A model generated the notes under the pieces. It was not told the origin of the DNA, ran no database searches, and saw nothing but the letters and a program-made list of their open reading frames with translations. A program made the position numbers and the translations under genes. A stretch of DNA of 64,000 nt from Sphingobacterium hotanense (lineage in GTDB: Bacteria > Bacteroidota > Bacteroidia > Sphingobacteriales > Sphingobacteriaceae): NCBI RefSeq assembly GCF_008274825.1, contig NZ_CP030848.1, forward strand, positions 4,401,618-4,465,617. Direction: 5' to 3'. Shown here one piece after another: positions 51,687 through 60,879 of this stretch; within the stretch, counting starts at the first letter, position 1, and every line of letters begins with the position of its first letter.

Positions 51687-52322
51687 CTACTTTTTGCGTA
51701 GCACAAAAAGCCCGTCACGTATGGGAAGAATCAATTTTTCTACCCGATTATCACTCGCCAGTGTTTTGTTTAATTCAATAACTTGTTTTGTCTGACTGTC
51801 CGGCTTATCATCAAAAACCTTGCCTTTCCATAAGACATTGTCTATTAATATCAAGCCTCCAGTCTTCACGCGATCAATAAGCTCCTGAAAGTAATATAGA
51901 TTGCGTTTCTTATCAGCATCTATAAATATCAAGTCAAACTGACCATCGATTGTTGGGATAACCTCCGCAGCGTCTCCGATATGATAAACGATTTGCGATG
52001 CATAATCCGACTGTTCAAAATAACCCTGAACGCGCTCTAGCTGCTCTTCGTTGATATCTATGGTATGTAAAACGCCTCCTTCTGCCAATCCCTCCGCTAA
52101 GCAAATCGTAGCATAGCCGGTGAATGTTCCTATTTCAAGCGCCAATGTAGGTTGTACCAATTTGCTAAGCATGGACAGCACCCTTCCTTGGTAATGTCCC
52201 GACAACATATGCGGCATGGTCTCCTTAAGATATGTCTCTCGATTGACCCTTTTTAACAACGCATTTTCCTCATCGGTAGTATCTTCCAAATAGGAATTTA
52301 GACGCTCAAATTCTTCAAACAT
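51687..52322 (-). CDS. O-methyltransferase (class I SAM-dependent)
   Basis: The 211-residue enzyme (start MFEEFERLNSYLED at 52322) follows the catechol/caffeoyl-CoA O-methyltransferase pattern: LEIGTFTGYATICLAEGL binds S-adenosylmethionine, LIFIDADKKRNLYYFQELID binds the metal, and GGLILIDNVLWKG follows. The substrate is unknown. A TACCTTTG -7 box ends only seven bases upstream of the ATG, suggesting an almost leaderless transcript and excluding the earlier in-frame start three codons upstream. Confidence 0.9.
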   Translation of the reverse strand: MFEEFERLNSYLEDTTDEENALLKRVNRETYLKETMPHMLSGHYQGRVLSMLSKLVQPTLALEIGTFTGYATICLAEGLAEGGVLHTIDINEEQLERVQGYFEQSDYASQIVYHIGDAAEVIPTIDGQFDLIFIDADKKRNLYYFQELIDRVKTGGLILIDNVLWKGKVFDDKPDSQTKQVIELNKTLASDNRVEKLILPIRDGLFVLRKK

Positions 52323-52328
52323 ACTGCG

Positions 52329-52336
52329 CAAAGGTA
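52329..52336 (-). promoter_or_regulatory. -7 box of the O-methyltransferase gene
   Basis: The minus strand reads TACCTTTG, an exact TAnnTTTG. The start codon lies seven bases further on, near where transcription would begin. Confidence 0.6.
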
Positions 52337-52416
52337 AAAATTTAGTTTTTATAAAACAATGATTTTTTATTTAAACACTTAATAATCAAAGTGTTACACG
52401 GTAACGGGAAAACAAA

Positions 52417-52439
52417 AAAACCGCTTTTAAAGCGGTTTT
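52417..52439 (-). terminator. Terminator of the folE operon
   Basis: AAAACCGCTTT and AAAGCGGTTTT form a near-continuous palindrome. The minus strand continues with a T run and TTTTCC. It lies 25 bases after the folE stop. Confidence 0.7.
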
Positions 52440-52463
52440 AACAAGTATTTTATTCGTAGACTT

Positions 52464-53087
52464 TTAGTCCAAAGATGCCGTAATTAAGCGTAAAAACTCC
52501 GATCTCGTTACATCATTTTGAAACGCGCCGGTAAAAGCGGATGTGGTAGTCACCGAGTTTTGTTTCTGTACGCCACGCATCGCCATACACATGTGCTTAC
52601 ATTCGATAACGACAGCAACACCAGCTGGCTTCAAGGTATCCTGAATACAGTCGCGAATCTCATTGGTTAAGCGCTCTTGTACCTGCAATCTGCGAGCGAA
52701 CACATCCACGATACGTGGAATCTTGCTCAACCCTACAATATGACCATTTGGAATATACGCGATATGCGCTTTCCCGAAGAATGGAAGCATATGATGCTCA
52801 CACATCGAATACACTTCGATGTCCTTCACGACGACCATCTGACTGTATTCCTCTGCAAACATCGCACTACGCAATACTTCCGAAGCGTCGATGTCATAAC
52901 CGTGTGTCAAAAATTGCAATGCCTTCGCCACGCGCTCCGGTGTTTTCACCAAGCCTTCGCGGTTCGGGTCTTCACCTAAGGCGTCTAATATATCTTTATA
53001 GTGGTTTGCAATGCGCTCCACATGTTTTTCGTTGTATTGATCTATTTTGATATAGCCGTCTTGTTCTGCTTCGTCAAAATCGTGCAT
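52464..53087 (-). CDS. folE: GTP cyclohydrolase I
   Basis: FolE opens GTP to dihydroneopterin triphosphate, the first step of folate or pterin synthesis. The 207-residue protein has [20 protein letters not shown], the zinc motif [40 protein letters not shown] and [20 protein letters not shown]. It is complete. It lies 26 bases after the 6-carboxytetrahydropterin synthase-like gene, whose product would use the same compound, so the two form a pterin operon. Confidence 0.96.
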   Translation of the reverse strand: MHDFDEAEQDGYIKIDQYNEKHVERIANHYKDILDALGEDPNREGLVKTPERVAKALQFLTHGYDIDASEVLRSAMFAEEYSQMVVVKDIEVYSMCEHHMLPFFGKAHIAYIPNGHIVGLSKIPRIVDVFARRLQVQERLTNEIRDCIQDTLKPAGVAVVIECKHMCMAMRGVQKQNSVTTTSAFTGAFQNDVTRSEFLRLITASLD

Positions 53088-53113
53088 ATTCTTTCCTTTA
53101 AACTAATGATGAA

Positions 53114-53527
53114 TTAATCGCCGAAGTATTCGACCGAGTTATTTTCCGTTTCGTGCAAACGAATGGCATGAAGCGTTACATTTTCCTTTGCAAAGTGAGG
53201 TTTCAGGATATGGAAGATTTCCATTGCAATCACTTCCGTCGAAGCCATCTTGTCTTTCATAAAGTCAACATCGAGGTTAATGTTCTTATGATCCAGTTTA
53301 TCGATAATCTGCGTGTTAATGATTTCTTTCATCAACTTAAGGTCGATCAAGAACCCGGTTTCTGGGTTTATCTCGCCCTTAACGGTAACAAACAGATCAT
53401 AGTTATGGCCATGCCAATTAGGGTTTGCACAGATCCCGAAAACTCGTTCATTTTCTTCCGGAGTCCAGTCTTCTCTATGCAATTTATGGGCAGCGTTAAA
53501 TCGTTCGCGTCGTGTTATATAAATCAT
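53114..53527 (-). CDS. 6-carboxytetrahydropterin synthase / PTPS family enzyme
   Basis: The 137-residue protein has the PTPS motifs FNAAHKLHREDW (zinc histidine), FGICANPNWHGHNYDLFVTV (catalytic cysteine and two zinc histidines) and PTSENVA-like KMASTEVIAMEI, and ends with LHETENNSVEYFGD. It converts dihydroneopterin triphosphate to 6-carboxy- or 6-pyruvoyl-tetrahydropterin, so it may be QueD for queuosine or serve pterin synthesis. It is first in the operon with folE. A TATCTTTG -7 box lies at 53532-53539. Confidence 0.92.
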   Translation of the reverse strand: MIYITRRERFNAAHKLHREDWTPEENERVFGICANPNWHGHNYDLFVTVKGEINPETGFLIDLKLMKEIINTQIIDKLDHKNINLDVDFMKDKMASTEVIAMEIFHILKPHFAKENVTLHAIRLHETENNSVEYFGD

Positions 53528-53579
53528 AGTACAAAGATAGCGTTATTTAATGTAATTTAGCGTGCATCCATTTAGACAT

Positions 53580-54206
53580 ATGAAAATTCTTATCGTCGCA
53601 GCAACCGAATTCGAAATAGCAGAATCCATCCCCTTTTTACAAGAGTATCAGGTTGATTATCTGATTACTGGCGTCGGTATGACCGCAACAGCATTCGCGC
53701 TAGGACAACGTTTAGCTAGTGAATCCTATGATCTGCTCGTCAACGTCGGCATTGCAGGCACATTCGACCCTTCGCGATCGCTGGGCGACCTTGTTCGGGT
53801 TACGAAAGACCAGATATATCAATTCGGAGCTGAGGACAAGGGCAACTTTGTTTCGATCGAGACACTAGGGTTTGGACACTCCAGCTTTCACGCTGTATTG
53901 CCCGAAATGCAGCTCCCTCCAGTATATACGCAATTGGATGCTGTTGAAGGCATCTCTGTCAACAAAGTGCACGGCAGTGAACAGTCCATCAGCGAGCTTA
54001 ACCATACGTTAAGCACCCAAACCATTGAAAGCATGGAAGGCGCCGCTTTTTTCTACTGCGCAACGCAAGCCAATGTGCCGGCCATTCAGGTTCGATCCAT
54101 CTCCAATCATGTAGAACCCCGAAACACAAAAAACTGGAACATTCCTGATGCACTAAGCAAATTGAACCGCTGGTTGCGGGAATTTATCCTCCAACATAGG
54201 TCATAA
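53580..54206 (+). CDS. mqnB: Futalosine hydrolase
   Basis: MqnB splits futalosine in the futalosine route to menaquinone. The 208-residue protein (start MKILIVAATEFEIAESIPFL) has the nucleosidase features LLVNVGIAGTFDPSRSLGDL, SMEGAAFFYCATQANVPAIQ and VRSISNHVEPRNTKNWNIPD, which differ from MTA/SAH nucleosidase at the acceptor pocket. I chose the ATG at 53580 rather than 53562, because MKILIVAAT starts the first strand. It stands alone on the plus strand. Confidence 0.88.
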   Translation: MKILIVAATEFEIAESIPFLQEYQVDYLITGVGMTATAFALGQRLASESYDLLVNVGIAGTFDPSRSLGDLVRVTKDQIYQFGAEDKGNFVSIETLGFGHSSFHAVLPEMQLPPVYTQLDAVEGISVNKVHGSEQSISELNHTLSTQTIESMEGAAFFYCATQANVPAIQVRSISNHVEPRNTKNWNIPDALSKLNRWLREFILQHRS

Positions 54207-54286
54207 TATTGTGATTATTTGCGATGAACGATACGTGTCCCTCGAAAATAGTACATGTGTTCGTGCTAATTATTGAGAAAATATAG

Positions 54287-54294
54287 TATTTTTG
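54287..54294 (+). promoter_or_regulatory. -7 box of pdhB
   Basis: TATTTTTG matches TAnnTTTG, 32 bases before the ATG at 54327. The upstream box is not obvious. Confidence 0.5.
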
Positions 54295-54326
54295 CATATC
54301 TTAAAAAGACACTATTCCTAACACTG

Positions 54327-55313
54327 ATGAGAGAAATACAATTCAGAGAAGCGCTTCGCGAAGCAATGAACGAAGAGATGCGTAAAGATGAAACAATTTT
54401 TTTAATGGGCGAGGAAGTCGCTGAATATAACGGTGCTTACAAAGTAAGTCAAGGTATGCTTGATGAATTTGGTGCTAAACGTGTTATTGACACACCTATC
54501 GCTGAGCTTGGTTTCGCAGGTATTGGTGTTGGTGCTGCTATGAATGGTTTAAAACCAATTGTTGAATTCATGACATTCAACTTCTCTTTAGTAGCTATCG
54601 ACCAAGTTATCAATGCTGCTGCAAAGATTCACCAAATGAGCGGTGGTCAATTCAGCTGTCCAATCGTATTTAGAGGTCCTACAGGAAATGCGGGTCAATT
54701 AGCGGCTCAGCACTCTCAAAACTTCGAGAACTGGTTTGCAAACACTCCAGGACTTAAAGTTGTAGTTCCTTCAAACCCATATGACGCAAAAGGTCTTTTA
54801 AAATCATCGATCATCGATCCAGATCCAGTAATCTTTATGGAGTCTGAGGTTATGTATGGTGATAAAGGTCAAGTTCCTGAAGAAGAGTATTACTTACCTA
54901 TCGGAAAAGCAAACTTAGTAAAAGAAGGTACAGACGTTACAATCGTTTCTTTCGGTAAAATGGTTCCTCGCGTAGTAATCCCTGCGGTAGAAGAACTAGC
55001 GAAGGAAGGTATCAATGCTGAATTAATCGACTTACGTTCAGTTCGTCCAATTGACTTCCCAGCAATCATCGAATCTGTAAAGAAAACAAACCGTTTAGTA
55101 ATTGTTGAAGAAGCATGGCCTATCGCTTCAATTTCTTCAGAAATTACTTTCCACGTTCAAAAACACGCTTTCGACTACTTAGACGCTCCAGTTATCCGCG
55201 TTACATCTGCAGATGTACCTCTAGGATACGCTCCTACATTAGTAGAAGCATCACTTCCTAGCATCGCTAAAGTTGTAAAAGCGGTGAAAGAAGTATCTTA
55301 CGTTAAAAAGTAA
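54327..55313 (+). CDS. pdhB: Pyruvate dehydrogenase E1 component subunit beta
   Basis: This is the beta subunit of the E1 enzyme that decarboxylates pyruvate with thiamine diphosphate. The 328-residue protein (start MREIQFREALREAMNEEMRK) has GEEVAEYNGAYKVSQGML, DTPIAELGFAGIGVGAAMNG, FRGPTGNAGQLAAQHSQNFE and IVEEAWPIASISSEI, all in family order. The alpha subunit and E2 are not adjacent in the window. Codon choice is strongly biased to abundant codons, fitting high expression. A very strong terminator follows. Confidence 0.95.
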   Translation: MREIQFREALREAMNEEMRKDETIFLMGEEVAEYNGAYKVSQGMLDEFGAKRVIDTPIAELGFAGIGVGAAMNGLKPIVEFMTFNFSLVAIDQVINAAAKIHQMSGGQFSCPIVFRGPTGNAGQLAAQHSQNFENWFANTPGLKVVVPSNPYDAKGLLKSSIIDPDPVIFMESEVMYGDKGQVPEEEYYLPIGKANLVKEGTDVTIVSFGKMVPRVVIPAVEELAKEGINAELIDLRSVRPIDFPAIIESVKKTNRLVIVEEAWPIASISSEITFHVQKHAFDYLDAPVIRVTSADVPLGYAPTLVEASLPSIAKVVKAVKEVSYVKK

Positions 55314-55321
55314 AAAATATT

Positions 55322-55373
55322 TAAATAAACCAAAAAGAGCTGCCCAAATGGGCAGCTCTTTTTGGTTTATTTA
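55322..55373. terminator. Very strong terminator after pdhB
   Basis: A perfect 24-bp stem (55322-55345 with 55350-55373) surrounds the loop AAAT. The arm contains AAAAAGAGCTGCCC and its complement, followed by TTTTTGGTTTAT, so it would work in both directions. Confidence 0.9.
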
Positions 55374-55814
55374 GACGTTAGATATTAGATTTTAGACATT
55401 AGAATATGCTGTATTTGAATTCCAGGAAAGGAAGGATGCAAGGATGACCTTGATCCTGCGAATCTTTAAATCCTTCCTTTCTTGGTTCAAAACAATCTTC
55501 TCATTCTAAACCAAAGGTTCAAAAACGAGCCGAGCATACTCTAATGTTTTATATCTCACATCAAAATCTAACTACCAACTACGACAAAAAAACATTACTC
55601 CCCAATTCAAACCCTATGTATAACCATTTCAGACCCGCTTCCAAGGGTTGTGATAGGGTTTTGATATGACCTTAAAAGGGGATGTACTCATAGGAAGTTA
55701 AATATTTGTAGATGCCTGGCTAGGTAGCGGTTCAATTACTTATTTTTTTATGTACTTTAGAGCATTCTATAAATTTAAGCATATAACACTAACATTGTAG
55801 ACAAAACATAAACT
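55374..55814. repeat. Intergenic region with a dispersed repeat and hairpin
   Basis: TTAGATATTAGATTTTAGAC near 55379 matches the repeat family at 28.9 kb. CCAGGAAAGGAAGGAT (about 55422-55437) is followed by a near-perfect inverted copy, ATCCTTCCTTTCTTGG (about 55470-55485), making a large hairpin. No gene or RNA of known type is visible in the remaining sequence. Confidence 0.5.
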
Positions 55815-56561
55815 ATGAAAAAACTATTCGTATTATTCTTACTATCATCTGCTGCATTATATACTAAAGCGCAACAAGTTGAATTTAAAATCAATATTCC
55901 TCTAAATAAGTCTTTTAAGCAAACGACCATCATGAAAACGGATGTGGAAGGAGAGCAAAGCTTAATCATGGACATGAACATGAAAAATACTGTTACAGGG
56001 ATTAAGAAAGAGGGTGGCAATTATGTATTTGAGTCCGTAACAGACGCTATTAAGATGGATATGGACGCGGGGATGATGACGATGTCATATGATTCCGAAA
56101 ATCCTTCAGACGATCCTATGGCAAAAATGCTGGCTGCGGAGATGGAAAAATTAATCGGCAAGAAGACTGTGATGACTATCTCAGAGAAAGGAAAACTGGT
56201 GGATGTAGCGATGCCTGAAGGAGTGGATACACCTGCCGGGCAGTCGATGGAGAACATGGGGATGACAGCGAGCTACCCTGACGGTGCGGTAAATCCTGGA
56301 GACACTTGGAATTCGGAGATCGATAGCAAACAAACGAAAATCAAAGCATTGAACAAGTATGTAGGTAAAGATGCTGAAGGATATATCATCGAGTCTACAG
56401 GCGATGTTTTCACGCCGACTGACGAGAAGATTGGATCATTCACTTCGAAATATGTATTGGACGAGAAAACCCACTATACCAAAGGCGCTAATATGAAAAT
56501 GGATATGGATGCGCAAGGACAAAAGGTGGTTATTGAAATGAACATCACTGTAACCCCGTAA
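55815..56561 (+). CDS. DUF6263-like exported protein
   Basis: The 248-residue product has a signal peptide (MKKLFVLFLLSSAALYTKAQ) and a strand-rich body with YVFESVTDAIKMDMDAG, ISEKGKLVDVAMPEGVDTP and VNPGDTWNSEIDSK. The methionine- and aspartate-rich segments (MDMDAGMMTMSYDSE, MKMDMDAQGQ) stand out. It resembles DUF6263, whose role is unknown. It is probably periplasmic or exposed on the outer membrane. A terminator follows the gene closely. Confidence 0.75.
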   Translation: MKKLFVLFLLSSAALYTKAQQVEFKINIPLNKSFKQTTIMKTDVEGEQSLIMDMNMKNTVTGIKKEGGNYVFESVTDAIKMDMDAGMMTMSYDSENPSDDPMAKMLAAEMEKLIGKKTVMTISEKGKLVDVAMPEGVDTPAGQSMENMGMTASYPDGAVNPGDTWNSEIDSKQTKIKALNKYVGKDAEGYIIESTGDVFTPTDEKIGSFTSKYVLDEKTHYTKGANMKMDMDAQGQKVVIEMNITVTP

Positions 56562-56580
56562 GGTACTTAGATAAAGAAAA

Positions 56581-56604
56581 AGCCCGATTGCAAGCAATCG
56601 GGCT
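56581..56604 (+). terminator. Terminator after the DUF6263-like gene
   Basis: AGCCCGATTGC pairs with GCAATCGGGCT around AA, followed by a T run. It lies between convergent genes (gcvH ends at 56628). Confidence 0.9.
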
Positions 56605-56627
56605 TTTTTTATGGATTTCGCTTAAGA

Positions 56628-57008
56628 TTAAGCGTTGATTTCTGATTTGTATTGATCTGCTGTTAATAATGCATCAACATCTGCAGCATTGTTCAATTTC
56701 ACACGGATAATCCAACCTTCACCGTAAGGATCCGAATTTACTAATTCAGGAGATGCATCGATCGCATCGTTTACTTCTAAGATTGTCGCTGTAACTGGGA
56801 TAAATAAGTCAGATACAGTTTTCACCGCTTCAATAGTACCGAATACTTCGTTCGCTGCTACTTCTTCACCCACTGTATTGATATCTACGAATACGATATC
56901 TCCTAATTCGCGTTGTGCGAAGTCTGTAATACCGATAACAGCTTCATCACCTTCCACACGAATCCATTCGTGATCTTTGGTGTATTTTAATTCAGAAGGA
57001 AAATTCAT
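56628..57008 (-). CDS. gcvH: Glycine cleavage system H protein
   Basis: GcvH carries the aminomethyl group on its lipoyl arm during glycine breakdown. The 126-residue protein has the lipoyl-lysine in [16 protein letters not shown] (Lys63), with [20 protein letters not shown] before it and [13 protein letters not shown] after it. It is complete. A full two-box promoter lies upstream. The other glycine-cleavage genes are not in the window. Confidence 0.96.
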   Translation of the reverse strand: MNFPSELKYTKDHEWIRVEGDEAVIGITDFAQRELGDIVFVDINTVGEEVAANEVFGTIEAVKTVSDLFIPVTATILEVNDAIDASPELVNSDPYGEGWIIRVKLNNAADVDALLTADQYKSEINA

Positions 57009-57030
57009 GTTTTTAATTTTTGTATTTCCC

Positions 57031-57061
57031 CAAAAATAGGATTAAGAAAGGAGATTACAAA
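57031..57061 (-). promoter_or_regulatory. gcvH promoter
   Basis: On the minus strand TTTG (57058-57061), 19 bases and TATTTTTG (57031-57038) match the Bacteroidota consensus in sequence and spacing. The start codon is 23 bases downstream. Confidence 0.75.
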
Positions 57062-57081
57062 TTTAAATGTATTTTTATCGT

Positions 57082-58278
57082 ATGAATAAGAGTATCGTTA
57101 AGCTGGCGAAAATAAGCCAAAAGGAAGAGCGTTTAATTATCGGTTTGATGTCCGGAACTTCGTTGGATGGTTTAGATATTGCCTTGTGTAGAATTGCCGG
57201 CTCCGGCACTTCAACCGAATTATCGCTTCTTCACTTTACAACGATGCCTTATGAAGACGAGTTCAGAGAATGGGTCCGTCAGGTGTTTGCGAAACGCGAG
57301 ATAGATCATCAGGTACTTTGTGGGCTTAACGCTTACGTCGCTGAGGTCCATGCGCGTCTTATCCTAGATGCCCTAACCGAATGGGGTATTGATCCGGAAG
57401 AAATCGACGCGATTGCTAGTCATGGACAAACCGTATTTCACGCGCCACAGTCACTTACCGGCGACAACCGCTTGCCCAATTCTACGCTACAGATTGGCGA
57501 TGGCGATCATTTTGCAGTACGTACGGGCATCATTACCTTAAGCGACTTCCGACAGAAGCATTTGGCTGCAGGCGGCGAAGGAGCTCCTTTGGCGGCCTAT
57601 GGCGATTATCTTTTATTTAGCTCTCCCGATGAGCACAGGATATTATTGAATATTGGCGGTATCTCTAATTTTACGTTCTTACCACAGGTCGGAACCGGCT
57701 TGGAAGCTTATGCTACAGATTTAGGACCGGGTAATACCATGATGAATCAGTATATATTTCACCATTTTGGGAAGGAGATGGATTTAGATGCTGAACTCGC
57801 TCTATCAGGCAAAGCAGATCCTAATCTATTGAAACGTTTAATAAGCCATAACTTTTTGGCCCTTCCTTTCCCGAAAACAACCGGTCCAGAACTGTTCAAC
57901 TTAGACTACTTGAGCCTTTGTCTGGAAGATTTACATTCTAATCAAGATTTCTCCCATGCGGATATCATGGCCACGTTGAACACATTTTCTGCTGAAACAA
58001 TGATAGAGGGTATTAAAAGGGCAATCGAAGGCTTAGAAAACATAAAGGTCTATGTAAGCGGTGGGGGCTTGCACAATCCTATGCTTATGAAACAACTGAA
58101 AGCAGCTTTCCCGAATGCAGTATCCTCTTTCCTACAATTGGGATTGGATCCCGACGCGAAAGAAGCCTGTCTTTTTGCGGTGCTAGCCAATGAAACATTG
58201 GCCGGAGATCCGAATAACGTGACTTCCATCAAAGACTCTCCAGCGGTATGTATGGGGAAAATCAGCCTTCCCTATTGA
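57082..58278 (+). CDS. anmK: Anhydro-N-acetylmuramic acid kinase
   Basis: AnmK converts anhydroMurNAc to MurNAc-6-phosphate in cell-wall recycling. The product (about 398 residues from the ATG at 57082) shows LIIGLMSGTSLDGLDIALCR, DAIASHGQTVFHAPQ, LLNIGGISNFTFLP, TDLGPGNTMMNQYIF and KVYVSGGGLHNPMLMKQL, all kinase and substrate-site motifs. It pairs functionally with the peptidoglycan hydrolases encoded at 47.5-51.7 kb. Its stop overlaps the convergent DUF2461 gene by seven bases. Confidence 0.94.
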   Translation: MNKSIVKLAKISQKEERLIIGLMSGTSLDGLDIALCRIAGSGTSTELSLLHFTTMPYEDEFREWVRQVFAKREIDHQVLCGLNAYVAEVHARLILDALTEWGIDPEEIDAIASHGQTVFHAPQSLTGDNRLPNSTLQIGDGDHFAVRTGIITLSDFRQKHLAAGGEGAPLAAYGDYLLFSSPDEHRILLNIGGISNFTFLPQVGTGLEAYATDLGPGNTMMNQYIFHHFGKEMDLDAELALSGKADPNLLKRLISHNFLALPFPKTTGPELFNLDYLSLCLEDLHSNQDFSHADIMATLNTFSAETMIEGIKRAIEGLENIKVYVSGGGLHNPMLMKQLKAAFPNAVSSFLQLGLDPDAKEACLFAVLANETLAGDPNNVTSIKDSPAVCMGKISLPY

Positions 58279-58934
58279 TCTAATGCAGTATGGATAAACT
58301 GCTTGAAGGGAATCATGCTTTCGTATGATTTGATCACGATATCTAGGGCTTTGTTAGATTCCATGTCTTTGCGACTGATATTCTTGGATAGAATAAAACT
58401 GCGGTGTTTTAGTATGTCAATATGCTCGTGATCGGCAGCATAGCCCGCGGGTGGTCTGCTCAGCTTGTCTTCGCTCGACATGTTTTCAGGCTTCCAGCCG
58501 CCCTTTTCTAGCGATTCGAACAAATCCTTCGCGTTATAATCAATCTCCTGTCTTATGGCTTCTAAGTGCTGTTTTTCGGGGCGCCAATAGCCAACAGCTA
58601 AGAAAGTGTCTTCGGGAGCAATATGTATATAATATTCCGGGCCCGCGAGCTTTCTTCCGTCTACGGAAATTCCGGCGGCAAACCAGGACTTATAAGGATC
58701 CTTATTCTTAGAAAAACGAACATCGCGGTAGATGCGGAACAAGCACTTCTTCGCCGAAATATCGGTATGTATATGGGGATCTAGATCGGCTAATCGTTGA
58801 ATAATTGCCTCAATAAATTCAATGACATTGTTGTGTGCAGCATCGTATGCTGCCTTATGCTCTTGGAACCACTCTCTGTTGTTATTTTCCTTTAAGCTTA
58901 CTAAGAAATCAAAGCTTGCCTTTTCGATTTTCAT
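58272..58934 (-). CDS. DUF2461 family protein
   Basis: This 220-residue cytoplasmic protein matches the DUF2461 (TIGR02453) family: NREWFQEHKAAYDAAHNN near residue 20, FRIYRDVRFSKNKDPYKSWF near 70 and GPEYYIHIAPEDTFLAVGYW near 105. The function is unknown. It is the last gene of a minus-strand group with cdsA, DUF2007 and CPBP genes, separated from cdsA by six bases. Confidence 0.91.
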   Translation of the reverse strand: MKIEKASFDFLVSLKENNNREWFQEHKAAYDAAHNNVIEFIEAIIQRLADLDPHIHTDISAKKCLFRIYRDVRFSKNKDPYKSWFAAGISVDGRKLAGPEYYIHIAPEDTFLAVGYWRPEKQHLEAIRQEIDYNAKDLFESLEKGGWKPENMSSEDKLSRPPAGYAADHEHIDILKHRSFILSKNISRKDMESNKALDIVIKSYESMIPFKQFIHTALDQ

Positions 58935-58940
58935 GTGCGT

Positions 58941-59738
58941 CTAAATAAATAAGAGTAAGAGAAACACTAATGGTGCGGCAATTAAAAGTCCGTCGAAACG
59001 GTCTAAGAAGCCGCCATGGCCAGGGAGTATCTGTCCGGAATCCTTAATTCCGAGACTGCGCTTCAGCATGGATTCTACCAGGTCGCCCAGCGTACCGAAT
59101 ACCGAAATGATCAGCGCGACGCTCCCCCACTGCATCTTGGTCAAAGAACCAAAATACTGCTCCAGATTTAATGCGATCAGCACTGCCAATGCAACGCCTC
59201 CGATAAAGCCTTCCCAAGTTTTGTTCGGGCTAATACGTTCGAATAGTTTGGTCTTGCCAAAAGCTCTACCCGATAAATAGGCTCCTGTATCGTTTGCCCA
59301 AAGAATAATTAAGAACCCTAGAGGAATGTAGGGGTTGAAGCTTCCTTGAACAAAACCCAATGCGATAAAGAATAAAAAAGGTATTGCGCCATACCAAATT
59401 CCAAGATAAGTGTATGCAATATCATGAAAGGGCTTATCTCGTTTTAAAAACAGAGAGGCAATGAAAATAAAGGAGAATAATGGTAAAATGAGCCATAGGT
59501 ATTCTACATCAATTTGCCCCAATAGATATAAAGAAACCAATAATGCCAATACTGCAGCAGTGCCCAGACCAAGCGCCATCAATGGTTTTGTTTCTTCTGT
59601 TCTGCAAATGACAAAGAATTCGCGTGCTGCAAACACCCCGATCAAACTAAAAAACGCCACGAAGACATACTGATTCAATAGGGTTGCTAACACCAACGCA
59701 ATCACAAAAAAGAGTCCTGTTATTGCTCTAGTCTTCAT
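58941..59738 (-). CDS. cdsA: Phosphatidate cytidylyltransferase
   Basis: CdsA makes CDP-diacylglycerol for phospholipids. The 265-residue membrane protein has eight or so helices and the full C-terminal signature SMLKRSLGIKDSGQILPGHG followed by GFLDRFDGLL. NKTWEGFIGG occurs near residue 173. Its start overlaps the DUF2007 gene by 11 bases. Confidence 0.95.
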   Translation of the reverse strand: MKTRAITGLFFVIALVLATLLNQYVFVAFFSLIGVFAAREFFVICRTEETKPLMALGLGTAAVLALLVSLYLLGQIDVEYLWLILPLFSFIFIASLFLKRDKPFHDIAYTYLGIWYGAIPFLFFIALGFVQGSFNPYIPLGFLIILWANDTGAYLSGRAFGKTKLFERISPNKTWEGFIGGVALAVLIALNLEQYFGSLTKMQWGSVALIISVFGTLGDLVESMLKRSLGIKDSGQILPGHGGFLDRFDGLLIAAPLVFLLLLFI

Positions 59739-59955
59739 TGCTTAGTAATTCTTCATCGTTAAAACTATCCATAAGTGCTGTCGCTTCCAAGGTATGCTCA
59801 TTATCTACATAGAGTTCTACCAATCCAAAATGATAGGAAGAATCTTGCTTATTTAATACCACAGCGGGGATATTGTTTTCTACCAACATCTGTTTTACGA
59901 TTTCCGCCTGCAGCGGATTCGTAAAAACTTTTACTTTAGTCCAATTCGGATTCAT
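59728..59955 (-). CDS. DUF2007 domain protein
   Basis: The 75-residue protein begins NPNWTKVKVFTNPLQAEIVK and continues MLVENNIPAVVLNKQDSS, then ELYVDNEHTLEATALM. This is the DUF2007 ferredoxin-like fold, sometimes described as a putative signal-transducing protein. It overlaps the CPBP gene upstream by 20 bases and cdsA downstream by 11, so all three are tightly coupled. Its role in lipid synthesis or proteolysis is unclear. Confidence 0.88.
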   Translation of the reverse strand: MNPNWTKVKVFTNPLQAEIVKQMLVENNIPAVVLNKQDSSYHFGLVELYVDNEHTLEATALMDSFNDEELLSNED

Positions 59956-60865
59956 CTAATCTTTTTAGTTCTTGTGACTTTTTATAAAAATAGTAACCGA
60001 TCAATAAGGCCGCGATAAAGCTCGTGAAGTATATGATCGGTGAATAAACGTCTGCAGATTGCAGGTCGTCGTATGTCTTTCCTTGTTTATGGAAGGTATA
60101 GGCAATGATGGTTACTGTGGCATTATTCACGAAATGGGCAAATACCGGAACCCATATATTTTTGGTCCACACAAAGGCATATCCGAATATCAATCCGAGG
60201 ATCATCCGTGGGAAAAAACCAAAGAACTGAACGTGGATCGCTGAGAAGATAATTGCGGTGATCCAGATGGCGGCATGTTGGTTGTCGAATATTCGATAAC
60301 AGATATTCTGTAAGGCTCCGCGGAAAAAAAACTCCTCCACAATGGCGGGTATTACAGCCATAACCAAGATATTGACCATTAACCATTTCGGGCTATCGAC
60401 CATGACCAAGCTCTTGGTCAGGTCTGCCATCGCATCTTCTTGCGTGCGCATCCAGGTTTCAATGCCGACAAGACTCTCCGGCAAGCTCATTTCCATATTC
60501 CATCGGCTGATGAGTTCCATAATCGGACTTGCCGCTAAAAGGAAAAGAAAGCTTAATCCGAGAAATAGATTCAATCGGCTATTTCTGGAAGGAAAGTAAT
60601 CGAACTGTTCTCTTTCTAGCCGTTGCAATAGCACCGCAGGAAAGAGGAAGGTGCCTAAGCTGCTACTTGCTAATAGCAGGTAGAGCAAACTACGGTTGGA
60701 TTCAGCTAAACTAAGTGGGTTACCGAGCGAAGTGATATCAAATTTTCCGGAGAATAGGGCAAAAAGGACAATGACAACGATCTGCGAAGCTAATGCTCCT
60801 ACAAAGGTAAAGCCTAGCAAGGTCACTAGGGAAAGCCATGGCGAATGTGGTTTGGCGGCGTTCAT
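59936..60865 (-). CDS. CPBP family intramembrane protease
   Basis: The 309-residue protein has about eight helices and the glutamic-protease motif VEEFFFRGALQNI near residue 165, with the later histidine motifs FSAIHVQFFGFFPRMILGLI and FAHFVNNATV. CPBP (Abi) proteases process membrane proteins or prenylated peptides; the substrate here is unknown. It heads the operon CPBP-DUF2007-cdsA-DUF2461. Confidence 0.92.
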   Translation of the reverse strand: MNAAKPHSPWLSLVTLLGFTFVGALASQIVVIVLFALFSGKFDITSLGNPLSLAESNRSLLYLLLASSSLGTFLFPAVLLQRLEREQFDYFPSRNSRLNLFLGLSFLFLLAASPIMELISRWNMEMSLPESLVGIETWMRTQEDAMADLTKSLVMVDSPKWLMVNILVMAVIPAIVEEFFFRGALQNICYRIFDNQHAAIWITAIIFSAIHVQFFGFFPRMILGLIFGYAFVWTKNIWVPVFAHFVNNATVTIIAYTFHKQGKTYDDLQSADVYSPIIYFTSFIAALLIGYYFYKKSQELKRLDESELD

Positions 60866-60879
60866 ATACTTATTGCTAC

